Of a stretch of 64,000 bases of DNA, positions 1 to 7,419 are shown piece after piece. The notes beneath the pieces were generated by a model. It saw only the letters and a list, made by a program, of their open reading frames with translations, ran no database searches and was not told where the DNA came from. The translations under genes and the position numbers were made by a program. Source of the DNA: DASXUX01 sp036504595 (lineage in GTDB: Bacteria > Planctomycetota > SZUA-567 > H5-PLA8); assembly GCA_036504595.1 (NCBI GenBank), contig DASXUX010000095.1, forward strand, positions 372,001 through 436,000, read 5' to 3'. Each line of letters begins with the position of its first letter. The first letter of the stretch is position 1.

Positions 1-977
1 CCGAGAATCTCTTCGGCAATCAGATGATCGAGCGGGCGATTGAGCGCCAGCACACCGCCGAAAGCGGATAGCGGGTCGCCTTCGTACGCGAGGCGGTAAG
101 CGTCCAGGACGTTCTCCGCGGTGGCGGCTCCGCAGGGGTTGTTATGTTTGACGATGCACGCGGCGGGCTGGGTGAACTCCTTCACCACTTCGAAGGCAGT
201 GTTCATGTCGAGCAGATTGTTGAAGCCGATTTCTTTGCCGGAGACCTGTTTGCCTTGAGCGACGCACGGTTCCTCGTAGCCGGGCAGGATGTACAGCGCT
301 GCGTTCTTCTGGTGCGGGTTTTCGCCGTAGCGAAGGCCCTGCTTCAGCACGCCGTGAAGCGTGAACGTCGGCTGCGGGCCTTCTTCGCCGAGGCTTTCCA
401 GATAGCCACAGATCGCCGCATCGTAACGACTCGTGACGGCGAAAACTTTCGCGGCCAGTCGCATGCGGGTTTCGCGCAAGGTTGCGCCGCCGTTTTCCTG
501 CATTTCTTTAAGAACGTCGGCGTAATCGTCGGGATCAACAACGACCGTCACCGATTCCCAATTCTTCGACGAAGAGCGGATCATCGCCGGGCCGCCGATG
601 TCGATCTGCTCGATGGCTTCTTCAAGGCTGATGTTTGGCTTGGCGATCGTCTGCTCGAATGGGTAGAGGTTCACGACCACCAAGTCGATCGGCTCGATGC
701 CATGCTGTTTGGCCTGCGCAACATGCTCGGCCACATCGCGCCGGAAGAGGAGCGCGCCGTGAACTTTCGGATGCAGCGTCTTGACGCGGCCATCCATCAT
801 CTCGGGAAAGCCTGTCAGATCGCTGACATCGCGGACACTGAGACCGGCGTCGCGTAGCGCTCTAGCGGTGCCGCCGGTGGAGACAAGGTCCACACCCATG
901 GCCGACAGCGACTTCGCGAAATCGACGATGCCGGCTTTGTCCCACACCGACAACAATGCGCGGGTGATCTTGGACAT
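1..977 (-). CDS. purH: Bifunctional AICAR formyltransferase / IMP cyclohydrolase, 3'-truncated by window edge
   Basis: PurH catalyses the last two steps of purine synthesis in the cytoplasm: formylation of AICAR and ring closure to IMP. The visible 325 residues begin MSKITRALLSVWDKAGIVDF and carry the IMP cyclohydrolase domain first, with the STGGTARAL and GRVKTLHPKVHG motifs. The start of the transformylase domain follows, with RYGENPHQ, FNNLLDMN and the diagnostic KHNNPCGAAT motif near residue 285. The start is the ATG at 977-975, the canonical PurH N-terminus. The C-terminal third lies beyond position 1. A pair of inverted heptamer arrays sits directly upstream. The family assignment is secure from motifs. 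Confidence 0.97.
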   Translation of the reverse strand, partial: MSKITRALLSVWDKAGIVDFAKSLSAMGVDLVSTGGTARALRDAGLSVRDVSDLTGFPEMMDGRVKTLHPKVHGALLFRRDVAEHVAQAKQHGIEPIDLVVVNLYPFEQTIAKPNISLEEAIEQIDIGGPAMIRSSSKNWESVTVVVDPDDYADVLKEMQENGGATLRETRMRLAAKVFAVTSRYDAAICGYLESLGEEGPQPTFTLHGVLKQGLRYGENPHQKNAALYILPGYEEPCVAQGKQVSGKEIGFNNLLDMNTAFEVVKEFTQPAACIVKHNNPCGAATAENVLDAYRLAYEGDPLSAFGGVLALNRPLDHLIAEEIL

Positions 978-1004
978 TCTGAGCCCCTCCGAAAGCTGCG
1001 TATC

Positions 1005-1085
1005 GGGTATAGGGTATGGGGTATAGGGCGGATTTCGATGGCGCGGCTGGCCCGATACCCTATACCCAATACCCTATACCCTGCT
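1005..1085. repeat. Inverted pair of heptanucleotide arrays
   Basis: The left array 1005-1025 has three 7-bp units, GGGTATA, GGGTATG and GGGTATA. The right array 1051-1078 has four units in reverse complement: CCCGATA, CCCTATA, CCCAATA and CCCTATA. A 25-nt spacer separates them, so the whole can fold as a long imperfect stem-loop. It fills the purH-kinase gap and ends 2 nt from the kinase stop codon. Function is unknown; see the finding on heptamer arrays. Confidence 0.85.
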
Positions 1086-1086
1086 G

Positions 1087-2343
1087 TTACTGACCACTAA
1101 ACTTCAGCACAAGAATCAAGCTAAACAAGACGAACATCAGTCCCGCCGCGATAAACGCGGCCCACATGTACTTGCGCATGCGCTCCAGTTCTTCGCGCAG
1201 CGTTTCGACTTCGGTTTTGGCGCGTTGAGCTCGCACTTGTTCGATCTTGAAGGCGCGGATGATCGTGGACTTGCCGGCGTCCAGGCGTTGAATCGACGGA
1301 TCATGCCCCATTCGGACCAGCTCGAGATCCTCGAACAGCAGATCGCTGTCCTGGTAGCGGTCGTTGGGGTCTTTGGCCATCATGCGTTCGAGCACCTGCA
1401 CGACGGCATCGGGAATCTTGGCGTTGAGCGTGCGCGGATCGGGCAACTCGGCTTTGATGTGCTGGCGCATCACGGAGCTGCCGGAACCTTCGTAGGGCGG
1501 CTTGCCGGTGAGCATGTGGTACAGCGAGCAACCCAGGGAATACTGGTCGGAGCGCCAGTCGATGGTCTCCATCCCCATGGCCTGTTCGGGAGAAATGTAG
1601 TCGGGCGTGCCGAGAACTTCGCCTTCGGTCGCGATCATCGGATCCAGCTTGGATTTCACAAAACCGAAATCGCCCAGCTTGAGGATCATCTTTCGGGTGA
1701 CCATCATGTTGCCGGGCTTGATGTCGCGATGGACGATGTCGAAGTTCTTGATGTAAGCAATAGACCGGAGACACTGGATCACGAAATCAATCGCCTTAGA
1801 CGCTTCCAGCGGCCCGTCGCGCTCGATCATGTCCTCAACGGTTTCGCCATCCACGAATTCCATCGAGAAGTAGTAAATGCCGCGGTCGCGGCCGACGTCG
1901 TAAACCTGAATCAGGTTCTGGTGGCTCAGCCGGCCGGCCAGGCGCGCTTCAAGGAGGAAACGTTTCTTAAACTCCTCGTCGGTCAACCATTTCTTGTGCA
2001 AGACTTTGAGCGCGACGTCACGAGACATAGAGATCTGGCGCGCCTTGTAGACCGTGCCCAGTCCGCCGTCGCCGATCTTGCCGATAATCTCATAGTTGCC
2101 GATGCGGAGCGGCTCGCCTTTTTCTTCGTCGCGAGTCATCCGCCCCAACGCCGTTTTGACGGCGCGCACGGCTTCCTGACTCATGAAGCCTTTGGCCACC
2201 ATGATCGTTTCGAGCGGCTCGGGTTCGCGGTCTTCGCGGCGAGCGTCTTCCTGGGCGTCAAGGCACTCGCGCACCTGCACTTCCGTGACCAGGCCGTTCT
2301 CTATTGCCACTTGTTCAAAGGTCTTGGGTCCCTTACGGGCCAT
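1087..2343 (-). CDS. Membrane-anchored serine/threonine protein kinase (Hanks type)
   Basis: A complete eukaryotic-like kinase of 418 aa. Residues 1-70 form a small helical domain (FEQVAIENGLV, then GFMSQEAVRAVK) resembling the N-terminal domain of type II secretion/pilus ATPases; this resemblance is inference. The kinase domain spans about 83-345. It has a glycine loop GDGGLGTVYKA (91-101), catalytic Lys113 in ALKVL, the HRDIKPGN catalytic loop (205-212), DFG at 225-227 and GTPDYISPEQ (245-254). After a coiled-coil stretch, one membrane segment near 393-413 (WAAFIAAGLMFVLFSLILVL) anchors it with the kinase in the cytoplasm. No clear Shine-Dalgarno is visible: a heptamer array begins four bases upstream of the start. 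A phosphatase gene lies next upstream on the same strand, suggesting a kinase-phosphatase pair. Confidence 0.96.
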   Translation of the reverse strand: MARKGPKTFEQVAIENGLVTEVQVRECLDAQEDARREDREPEPLETIMVAKGFMSQEAVRAVKTALGRMTRDEEKGEPLRIGNYEIIGKIGDGGLGTVYKARQISMSRDVALKVLHKKWLTDEEFKKRFLLEARLAGRLSHQNLIQVYDVGRDRGIYYFSMEFVDGETVEDMIERDGPLEASKAIDFVIQCLRSIAYIKNFDIVHRDIKPGNMMVTRKMILKLGDFGFVKSKLDPMIATEGEVLGTPDYISPEQAMGMETIDWRSDQYSLGCSLYHMLTGKPPYEGSGSSVMRQHIKAELPDPRTLNAKIPDAVVQVLERMMAKDPNDRYQDSDLLFEDLELVRMGHDPSIQRLDAGKSTIIRAFKIEQVRAQRAKTEVETLREELERMRKYMWAAFIAAGLMFVLFSLILVLKFSGQ

Positions 2344-2346
2344 ACT

Positions 2347-2380
2347 CAGTTGGCAGTCGGCAGCGGCAGTAGGCAGTTAC
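2347..2380. repeat. Heptanucleotide array in the leader of the kinase gene
   Basis: Units CAGTTGG, CAGTCGG, CAGCGG (one base short), CAGTAGG and CAGTTAC run head to tail. A reverse-complement partner (GCCTACT, GCTTACT, GCTGTCG) lies at 2449-2469 and overlaps the 3' end of the phosphatase gene. The array ends 4 bases before the kinase start codon on the minus strand, so it replaces the normal ribosome-binding region. Confidence 0.75.
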
Positions 2381-2450
2381 CTGCCGGTCTGCTCAAAGCC
2401 ATCCTGCGCCCTCCTTATCCATTACAATTGGCAGCAGGCGCGCTCCTTGC

Positions 2451-2996
2451 CTACTGCTTACTGCTGTCGTCCGGCCGCTGCTTGTCGTTCGGGCGTTCTT
2501 TGCCGGAATCCGGGTCGTTCATAATAATCGGGCCGATGCTTTTGGCGAGAACTTCAGCGAAGTACCGCACACAATCTTCCTGCTCAACGGTTTCGATCGA
2601 GTAAGGACGCAACGTGCGTATCTTGTCGATAGCGGCCTCCGCAGGCGACCCGCGGCTCACTAAGGCGCACGCCAGCATGGTGCCCGTCCGGCCCAAGCCG
2701 GCGCCACAATGTACCACCGTCGCTAAACCGTCGGCTTCCGCGCGACGCTGAAAGGCCAGGAATTTCTGGATCTGTTCGAACGTCGGCGCGGTGAAATCCG
2801 TCACGGGCATGTGTAGATATCGGAACCCGAATTCCTCGATAAATGCTTTTTCCAAGCCGCGCTCCGTCAACGAAACGATCGCGTGGATTTTATTCTCCTT
2901 GAGGAATTCAAGGTCCTCACGCAGCTTTGCGAACGTGCCGGGCCGTTCCATTCCGGCCAGCACGCCATCGATAACAAAGCTGAAGTTGTTGGGCAT
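2451..2996 (-). CDS. Dual-specificity / tyrosine protein phosphatase
   Basis: A 181-residue cytoplasmic cysteine phosphatase. The signature P-loop HCGAGLGRTG is at 96-105, with nucleophile Cys97 and phosphate-binding Arg103. Asp67 in VTDFTAP is the probable general acid. The N-terminus (FVIDGVLAGMERPG) is typical of compact bacterial dual-specificity phosphatases. The start at 2996 has an upstream TAGGA. It sits about 100 bases upstream of the Ser/Thr kinase on the same strand, so it may reverse the kinase's action; that pairing is inferred from position only. The last residues (DKQRPDDSSKQ) are encoded next to and partly within a heptamer array, so the C-terminal tail may be repeat-derived. 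Confidence 0.93.
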   Translation of the reverse strand: MPNNFSFVIDGVLAGMERPGTFAKLREDLEFLKENKIHAIVSLTERGLEKAFIEEFGFRYLHMPVTDFTAPTFEQIQKFLAFQRRAEADGLATVVHCGAGLGRTGTMLACALVSRGSPAEAAIDKIRTLRPYSIETVEQEDCVRYFAEVLAKSIGPIIMNDPDSGKERPNDKQRPDDSSKQ

Positions 2997-3061
2997 AGGG
3001 CCGGTCCTACGCAGACAAAACGTTGTCCTGAATTCTCGCGCACCACGTGCCAGTTCGCGCG

Positions 3062-4519
3062 TTACTTGAGCAATCTCCGCAACACTTTTCCCGTAGGACC
3101 CTTCGGCAACTCATTTCTGAACTCAATCGTGCGCGGAACCTTATATGCCGCCAGCGCGCCGCGGCAGTGGCTTAGCAATTCGTCTTCGCTGGCCTGCTGT
3201 CCTTCTTTGAGCACCACGAACGCTTTGACGATCTCGCCCTTTCGTTCGTCCTTGAAACCGGCGACACCGGTTTCAGCAACGGCGGGGTGCTTTAGCAAGG
3301 CTGCTTCCACTTCCGCGGGGAAAACCATCTCGCCGGCGACCTTCACCATCTCCCGCAAGCGGCCGGTGATCCGAATGTAACCATCCGGCGTGATTTCGCC
3401 CATGTCGCCCGTGCGCAGCCAACCGTCAGCCGTAATGGTCTTGGCCGTCTCTTCCGGACGATTGTGGTAGCCCTTCATCACGCTGGGGCTTTTCACCCAT
3501 AGTTCGCCTGTGGTGTTGACGGGCAGTTCCCGCAAGCTCTCCGGATCGACAATTCGAATCTCAACGCCGGTGATCGGCTTGCCGATGGTTCCGGCCTTGT
3601 GATCCCATGGCCGGTTGAAGGACACCACCGGACCGCTCTCGGTTTGTCCAAACCCTTCGAGCAGGGGACTGCCAAAAGTCTTCTCAAACTGCTCGGCTAC
3701 TTCGCGTGGCAGCGCTTCGCCGCCGGCAATCGTCAGGCGCAGGTGTTTCATGTCGTACGGCCGGCGTTCCTGCATGCGGATCAGCAGGCGGTACATCGAC
3801 GGCACCATCAGCAGCATGTTGCACTTGGCGGCCGAGGCAAGCTTCAGCGCTGCTTCAGGCTCAAAGCGCGGCATCGGGGTCAACGAACCGCCGCACGTGA
3901 TGGGGGCGAGGATCGTACCGGTGATCGCAAAAGTGTGGAAGTTCGGCAGGCAGGCGAGCACGCGGTAGTCTTTGTCCAGCTTCATCGTCTCGACGGAGTT
4001 GAGCGCGTTCGAGGCCAGATTGTACTGCGTCAGTTCAACGCCTTTGGGCTTGCCGGTCGTGCCCGACGTATACAGCAGCGTGCAGACGTCGTCGGGATTC
4101 GGCCGCGGCAACGCGGCGGAGGCGGGCGCGTTCTTCATCAGTTCCGCATAGTCACCCACGCGCACGCCAAGCGGCGCAAGCTTGGCGACGAATGGCGGCG
4201 GAGCCAGGATGAAATCCGCGCCGGAATCTTCGATGATGTATTTCAATTCCTCTGGCGGGAGCAGCAGATTGAGCGGCAAGGCCTGCTTGCCGGCGTATAA
4301 CACGCCAAAGTAGGCGATGACGAATTCGGGCACCATCGGGAAGAACAGTGCCACGACCGGCCGCGAGGTTTGCTGAATCAGCGCGCCGGCCAGTCTTTGG
4401 CTGCTGCCGAGCAGCTCGCGGTAACTCACCACCCGGTCCGGCAAGACGATCGCGGGCGCGTCCGGCGTTTTTTGAGCGGTCCGTTCGAGCAAATCCAATA
4501 CGGTTAGTTTCTCAGCCAT
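3062..4519 (-). CDS. Acyl-CoA ligase / AMP-binding enzyme (long-chain fatty acid type)
   Basis: A 485-residue ANL-superfamily enzyme that adenylates a carboxylic acid and transfers it to CoA. The AMP/phosphate-binding motif YTSGTTGKPKGVE is present, as are GFGQTESGP, the GELWVKSPSVMKGY region, the WLRTGDMG hinge region, and a C-terminal PKGPTGKVLRR with the catalytic lysine. The start was chosen at 4519 because GAGGGG lies 5 bases upstream of ATG; an in-frame ATG 13 codons earlier lacks a good site. No signal peptide is seen, so it is cytoplasmic. Substrate chain length cannot be read from sequence. Similarity is greatest to FadD-like fatty-acid ligases. Confidence 0.93.
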   Translation of the reverse strand: MAEKLTVLDLLERTAQKTPDAPAIVLPDRVVSYRELLGSSQRLAGALIQQTSRPVVALFFPMVPEFVIAYFGVLYAGKQALPLNLLLPPEELKYIIEDSGADFILAPPPFVAKLAPLGVRVGDYAELMKNAPASAALPRPNPDDVCTLLYTSGTTGKPKGVELTQYNLASNALNSVETMKLDKDYRVLACLPNFHTFAITGTILAPITCGGSLTPMPRFEPEAALKLASAAKCNMLLMVPSMYRLLIRMQERRPYDMKHLRLTIAGGEALPREVAEQFEKTFGSPLLEGFGQTESGPVVSFNRPWDHKAGTIGKPITGVEIRIVDPESLRELPVNTTGELWVKSPSVMKGYHNRPEETAKTITADGWLRTGDMGEITPDGYIRITGRLREMVKVAGEMVFPAEVEAALLKHPAVAETGVAGFKDERKGEIVKAFVVLKEGQQASEDELLSHCRGALAAYKVPRTIEFRNELPKGPTGKVLRRLLK

Positions 4520-4576
4520 AACGACCCCTCTATGTCCGTGATGCGTGAGTAGCGACACGAAAACAAAACACTGATG

Positions 4577-4603
4577 TTCTCTGCGTCCTCCGCGTTCTCT
4601 GTG
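4577..4603. repeat. Nonanucleotide array
   Basis: Three 9-bp units, GTTCTCTGC, GTCCTCCGC and GTTCTCTGT, occupy the short gap between the acyl-CoA ligase start and the end of the Minf_1886-family gene. The reverse-complement form (ACGCAGAGA-like) recurs at 14531-14566. Confidence 0.65.
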
Positions 4604-4618
4604 GTGAGCTGTTTGCCG

Positions 4619-4999
4619 TTATTCCTCGATCTCAATTTGTGTATCGCGGTCAAACGCTTCTTCAAAGTCGTACACGTTGGCAAAATCTTCGCGCGTGTCG
4701 GAGTCCTGCTTGGACATGATCTGCTCTTCAACGAGGTTGAAGACGATTTCGCCAAAATCCGCCGTCTTGCGAATACCCCACTGATTGAGGACTGTGCGAG
4801 CCATCAAGCCGAAGCGTTCGCGGGCCATATCGCGCAAGCCAAACAGAAGCTCCGGGCCGGTCACATGCCCTCGCTTGCCGCGGCGGTGCACGGTGAACTC
4901 CAAGCCTTCTTGCACAAAAAGGTAAGCTTCGCGCTTATAGCGTTCGTCCCGCAGCAGAATCTGCGAGATTTTCTGTTCGTCGTCCCGCTCTTCTGGCAT
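4619..4999 (-). CDS. Minf_1886 family conserved protein
   Basis: A small soluble protein of 126 aa from the chosen start. It matches, from memory, the Minf_1886 family widespread in Planctomycetes and Verrucomicrobia. Recognisable blocks are a LLRDERYKREAYLFVQEGL helix, the HVTGPELLFGLRDMARERFG core, and the DFGEIVFNLVEE and REDFANVYDF blocks. The function of the family is not established. The start at 4999 has AGGAAGAGGAA directly upstream; an earlier in-frame ATG at 5026 falls in repeat-like sequence and is less likely. It sits between holB and the acyl-CoA ligase on the same strand. There are no membrane segments. Confidence 0.85.
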   Translation of the reverse strand: MPEERDDEQKISQILLRDERYKREAYLFVQEGLEFTVHRRGKRGHVTGPELLFGLRDMARERFGLMARTVLNQWGIRKTADFGEIVFNLVEEQIMSKQDSDTREDFANVYDFEEAFDRDTQIEIEE

Positions 5000-5036
5000 T
5001 TCCTCTTCCTGGTGATTAACCGCCAAGGTTCTCTAA

Positions 5037-5063
5037 CCGCAAGAGAAGCCAAGAACGCCGAGG
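5037..5063. repeat. Degenerate nonanucleotide array
   Basis: Units CCGCAAGAG, AAGCCAAGA and ACGCCGAGG occupy the gap between holB and the Minf_1886 gene. They resemble the purine-rich 9-mers at 14531 and 7323. The match is weak and could be chance. Confidence 0.4.
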
Positions 5064-5100
5064 AGCCCCTAAACACCCGCGGCATTTCTCGGCGGCTATT

Positions 5101-6366
5101 TTATGCCGGAACTCCAAAAGCTTCCACAAGTTTACCGCTTAAAGCGCGGCCGATCACGTCTCCACGCACGTAAAGCCGCACCGCCAGCAGCGCTTCCCGC
5201 AGCGCCGCCAGTATGCGCAGGCAGCCATCTTGCCCAAAACGGGCGGCCAGCGTTTGAGCCAATTCGCGCTGATCGGGTTGCAGCAGCACGGCGGCTCCGG
5301 CCGCCGGAGCGGCCGCGCAAACGGCGCCGTCGCGAAAGCAGACTTCCGCGACTTCCAGGAGCCTGCGGAAGACGTAACGCTTCCATCCGGATTCGGTCTT
5401 CACTTCCGCCGCGGAGGCTGCTTCCCCGGAGTCCTCCCCTTCCCCATCCTCTTCGGCGGATTCAGCTTGTTGCTTCCCGGCATCGAACAGGCGCTTGCCC
5501 TCCGCGTCGGCCAGGGCCCAGAGCATCAGCCCTAACTGCGGGCCGGCTTTGGGGTCGAACTTGCCGAGCGCATTGACCACGGCCATGCGCCACTTTCGCA
5601 GGTCTCCGCTGAGCAGTTCCAGGGCTCGCCCAAGGCTGCCGTCGGCCAACTGAACTGCCAGTTCGCGTTCGGCTTCCGGTGCCTGAGCGGCCTGCCGGGC
5701 CAGGCCGACACGGACGTCATCGGCGGACAAGCGCCGGAACTGCACGCCCTGCGCGCGAGAGATGATCGTTTCCAGCAGCGCCTCGGGCTGACTGCTGGTC
5801 ATGATGATCACCGCCGGTTCCGGCGGCTCTTCCAAGGTCTTCAGGAATGCGTTGGCCGCTTCGGCCTGTCCGCGGCACAGGCGCTGGGCTTCGGGGATGA
5901 TGACGACGCGCCTGCGGCCGGCGATCGGTGAGCGATGCAGTTGTTCGCAGACAAACTGCATCGTTTCGAGGCGAATGATCGGCTCGTGATCGCCGATCAG
6001 CCGCTGGCGGGCCGTGTCGGCGGTCAGTTCTTTTTCGGCTCGAAGATTAGTGCCGGCCGGCGCGGAGGCCGGCGCTACCTTCGGTGAAATGAACTCCGGT
6101 TTGAGGAGACTGATAACATCCGGGTGCTCGGTCACGTAACCTTGTCGCGACTCGAACCAGCGGCAGGAGCGACAGTGGCCGCAAGCCTCGTCCGGCGCGG
6201 GGCGCTGCTGGCAGAGGGCGACCTGCGCGAAGATCCACGCCGCCGTGCGTTTGCCGACGCCGCTCGGGCCCTTGAATAAGAAGGCATGCGCTTGCCGGCC
6301 GCCCACAAGGACCGCGCGGAGGTAGTTCTTTACGGCAGCCTGGCCGATCAATCCATCCCAGTTCAT
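5101..6366 (-). CDS. holB: DNA polymerase III delta' subunit
   Basis: A clamp-loader AAA+ subunit of 421 aa. Walker A GPSGVGKR is at 33-40. The zinc module cysteines are 52, 62, 65 and 68 (CGHCRSC). LKTLEEPP at 165-172 and IISRAQ at 191-196 give the SRC-like sensor region. The Walker B equivalent reads VVIIPEAQ, without the usual aspartates, as expected of a delta' subunit that does not hydrolyse ATP. Residues 97-106 (within VAPASAPAGT) are encoded by a GGA-loop palindrome absent from typical delta' proteins, so they are probably an inserted loop. An acidic low-complexity linker (about 300-330) precedes the C-terminal domain. The start overlaps the tmk stop by 4 bases (ATGA), so the two are translationally coupled. 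Confidence 0.94.
   Translation of the reverse strand: MNWDGLIGQAAVKNYLRAVLVGGRQAHAFLFKGPSGVGKRTAAWIFAQVALCQQRPAPDEACGHCRSCRWFESRQGYVTEHPDVISLLKPEFISPKVAPASAPAGTNLRAEKELTADTARQRLIGDHEPIIRLETMQFVCEQLHRSPIAGRRRVVIIPEAQRLCRGQAEAANAFLKTLEEPPEPAVIIMTSSQPEALLETIISRAQGVQFRRLSADDVRVGLARQAAQAPEAERELAVQLADGSLGRALELLSGDLRKWRMAVVNALGKFDPKAGPQLGLMLWALADAEGKRLFDAGKQQAESAEEDGEGEDSGEAASAAEVKTESGWKRYVFRRLLEVAEVCFRDGAVCAAAPAAGAAVLLQPDQRELAQTLAARFGQDGCLRILAALREALLAVRLYVRGDVIGRALSGKLVEAFGVPA
6056..6079. repeat. GGA-loop palindromic mini-element inside holB
   Basis: Arms GCCGGC at 6056-6061 and 6068-6073 flank the loop GCGGAG. The tail GCTACC follows. It lies in frame in holB and encodes residues 97-106. The same design recurs at 12279, 13026, 13049 and 14821. 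Confidence 0.8.
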
Positions 6367-7088
6367 TTCTTTTCCTGCGTGTGACGCGTAACGAGCGACG
6401 CGTAACGGGAGACAAGGCCTGTGACTTCAGCCCAGACGCGCCGCTGCACCTCTTCAACGCTGCCGATTCCATCGATCCATCGGTAAATCTGCGGCTGCGC
6501 TTCCGCCGCTCGTTTATACGCAGTTGCGACGGCGCGCAGGAAGCTTTCGCCTTTGGATTCCATGCGGTCGGCCCGACGATCGGCTCGCCGCGAGATCCCC
6601 GTTTGCGTCGGGACCCACAGCACGAGATAGCAATCGGGCACCAACCCTCCCGTCGCGATCTCGGAGAGCGCCTCCACGGTTTTGGGAACAAGTCCGCCGG
6701 CATAGCCCTGGTAGACCAAAGTCGAAAGCGTGAAGCGGTCGCACAGCACCCACGTCCCGCGTTCCAGCGCGGGGCGGATGACTTCTTCGCAAAGCTGCGC
6801 GCGCGCGGCCTGAAATAGAAACGCTTCGGCAAGAGGCGACAGGTGATCTTTCTGCTCGCCGCGGTAGTCGAGCAAAATCTTGCGGATGGCTTCGCCGGCG
6901 GCGGTGCCGCCGGGTTCGCGCAGAAGAATGCATTGGACGCCCGATTGCTTCAAGCGATCTGCCAGGAGTTCTATTTGCGTCGTCTTGCCGGCGCCATCGG
7001 GACCATCGAGCACGATGAAACGTCCGCGCCGGCTCTTTCGGGATATTCGAACGCTGCGTTTCTTCTCAGCCACAGGTTTCGATCTCAA
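6363..7088 (-). CDS. tmk: Thymidylate kinase
   Basis: This enzyme phosphorylates dTMP to dTDP. Residues 1-22 are an arginine/lysine-rich extension beyond the usual N-terminus. The fold begins at FIVLDGPDGAGKTTQ, with P-loop GPDGAGKT at 29-36. The DRF motif (CDRFTLSTLVYQGYAGGL) is followed by a LID region rich in arginine (ISRRADRRADRMESK). The length of 241 aa exceeds the roughly 205-215 typical of the family because of the N-terminal extension and a somewhat longer C-terminus. The gene overlaps the upstream lipoyl gene by 23 bases and holB by 4, consistent with one operon. No alternative ATG exists before the P-loop. Confidence 0.95.
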   Translation of the reverse strand: MRSKPVAEKKRSVRISRKSRRGRFIVLDGPDGAGKTTQIELLADRLKQSGVQCILLREPGGTAAGEAIRKILLDYRGEQKDHLSPLAEAFLFQAARAQLCEEVIRPALERGTWVLCDRFTLSTLVYQGYAGGLVPKTVEALSEIATGGLVPDCYLVLWVPTQTGISRRADRRADRMESKGESFLRAVATAYKRAAEAQPQIYRWIDGIGSVEEVQRRVWAEVTGLVSRYASLVTRHTQEKK

Positions 7089-7311
7089 GGAGTGCGTCGC
7101 CGGGTTTTACTTTAGCGCCTTCTTCGACCAGCAACCGTTCGACGCGTCCGGCTTCCGGCGCCGGAAGGTTGAAAGCGGCTTTGTCGGTCACCAATTCCAC
7201 GAGGTCGTCACCGGCCTTCACACTCTGGCCGGTTTCAACGTACCAGAAGTTCACCAGCGTTTCCGTTTCTTTTTGTTCGCCCAGCGGTGGAACTTTGATC
7301 TGCTTCAACAT
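7066..7311 (-). CDS. Stand-alone lipoyl (biotinyl-type) carrier domain protein
   Basis: The 81-residue protein is a single complete lipoyl/biotinyl domain. VTDKAAF places the modifiable lysine at position 44. The flanking symmetry (VKAGDDLVELVTDKA, then VKPGDALLEIE) is the usual hammerhead fold. TDKA resembles the E2 lipoyl context rather than the MKM of biotin carriers. No E3-binding or acyltransferase domain follows: the protein stops at ETCG. It may be a free lipoyl carrier or a remnant of a 2-oxoacid dehydrogenase E2. The next upstream gene encodes a corrinoid-methyltransferase-like protein; a functional link is speculative. Confidence 0.85.
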   Translation of the reverse strand: MLKQIKVPPLGEQKETETLVNFWYVETGQSVKAGDDLVELVTDKAAFNLPAPEAGRVERLLVEEGAKVKPGDALLEIETCG

Positions 7312-7322
7312 ATCTCGACTTT

Positions 7323-7405
7323 GCCACAGAGGTCACAGAGGAGAATACAGTAGCCCAAGATGGCACTCATGCAAGCACCGCTGTGCCCTCTGTGACTTCT
7401 GTGAC
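7323..7405. repeat. Inverted pair of nonanucleotide arrays
   Basis: Left units GCCACAGAG and GTCACAGAG (7323-7340) are mirrored by CTCTGTGAC and TTCTGTGAC (7388-7405). The second and third are exact reverse complements. The pair occupies the whole gap between the lipoyl and URO-D-family genes and could form a 15-18 bp stem. Confidence 0.75.
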
Positions 7406-7419
7406 TGAAGGTTTTGGCC

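Noticed and set aside
7066..7311. Biotin carboxyl carrier protein
   Set aside because: The modified-lysine context is TDKA, not MKM, and no carboxylase genes are adjacent.
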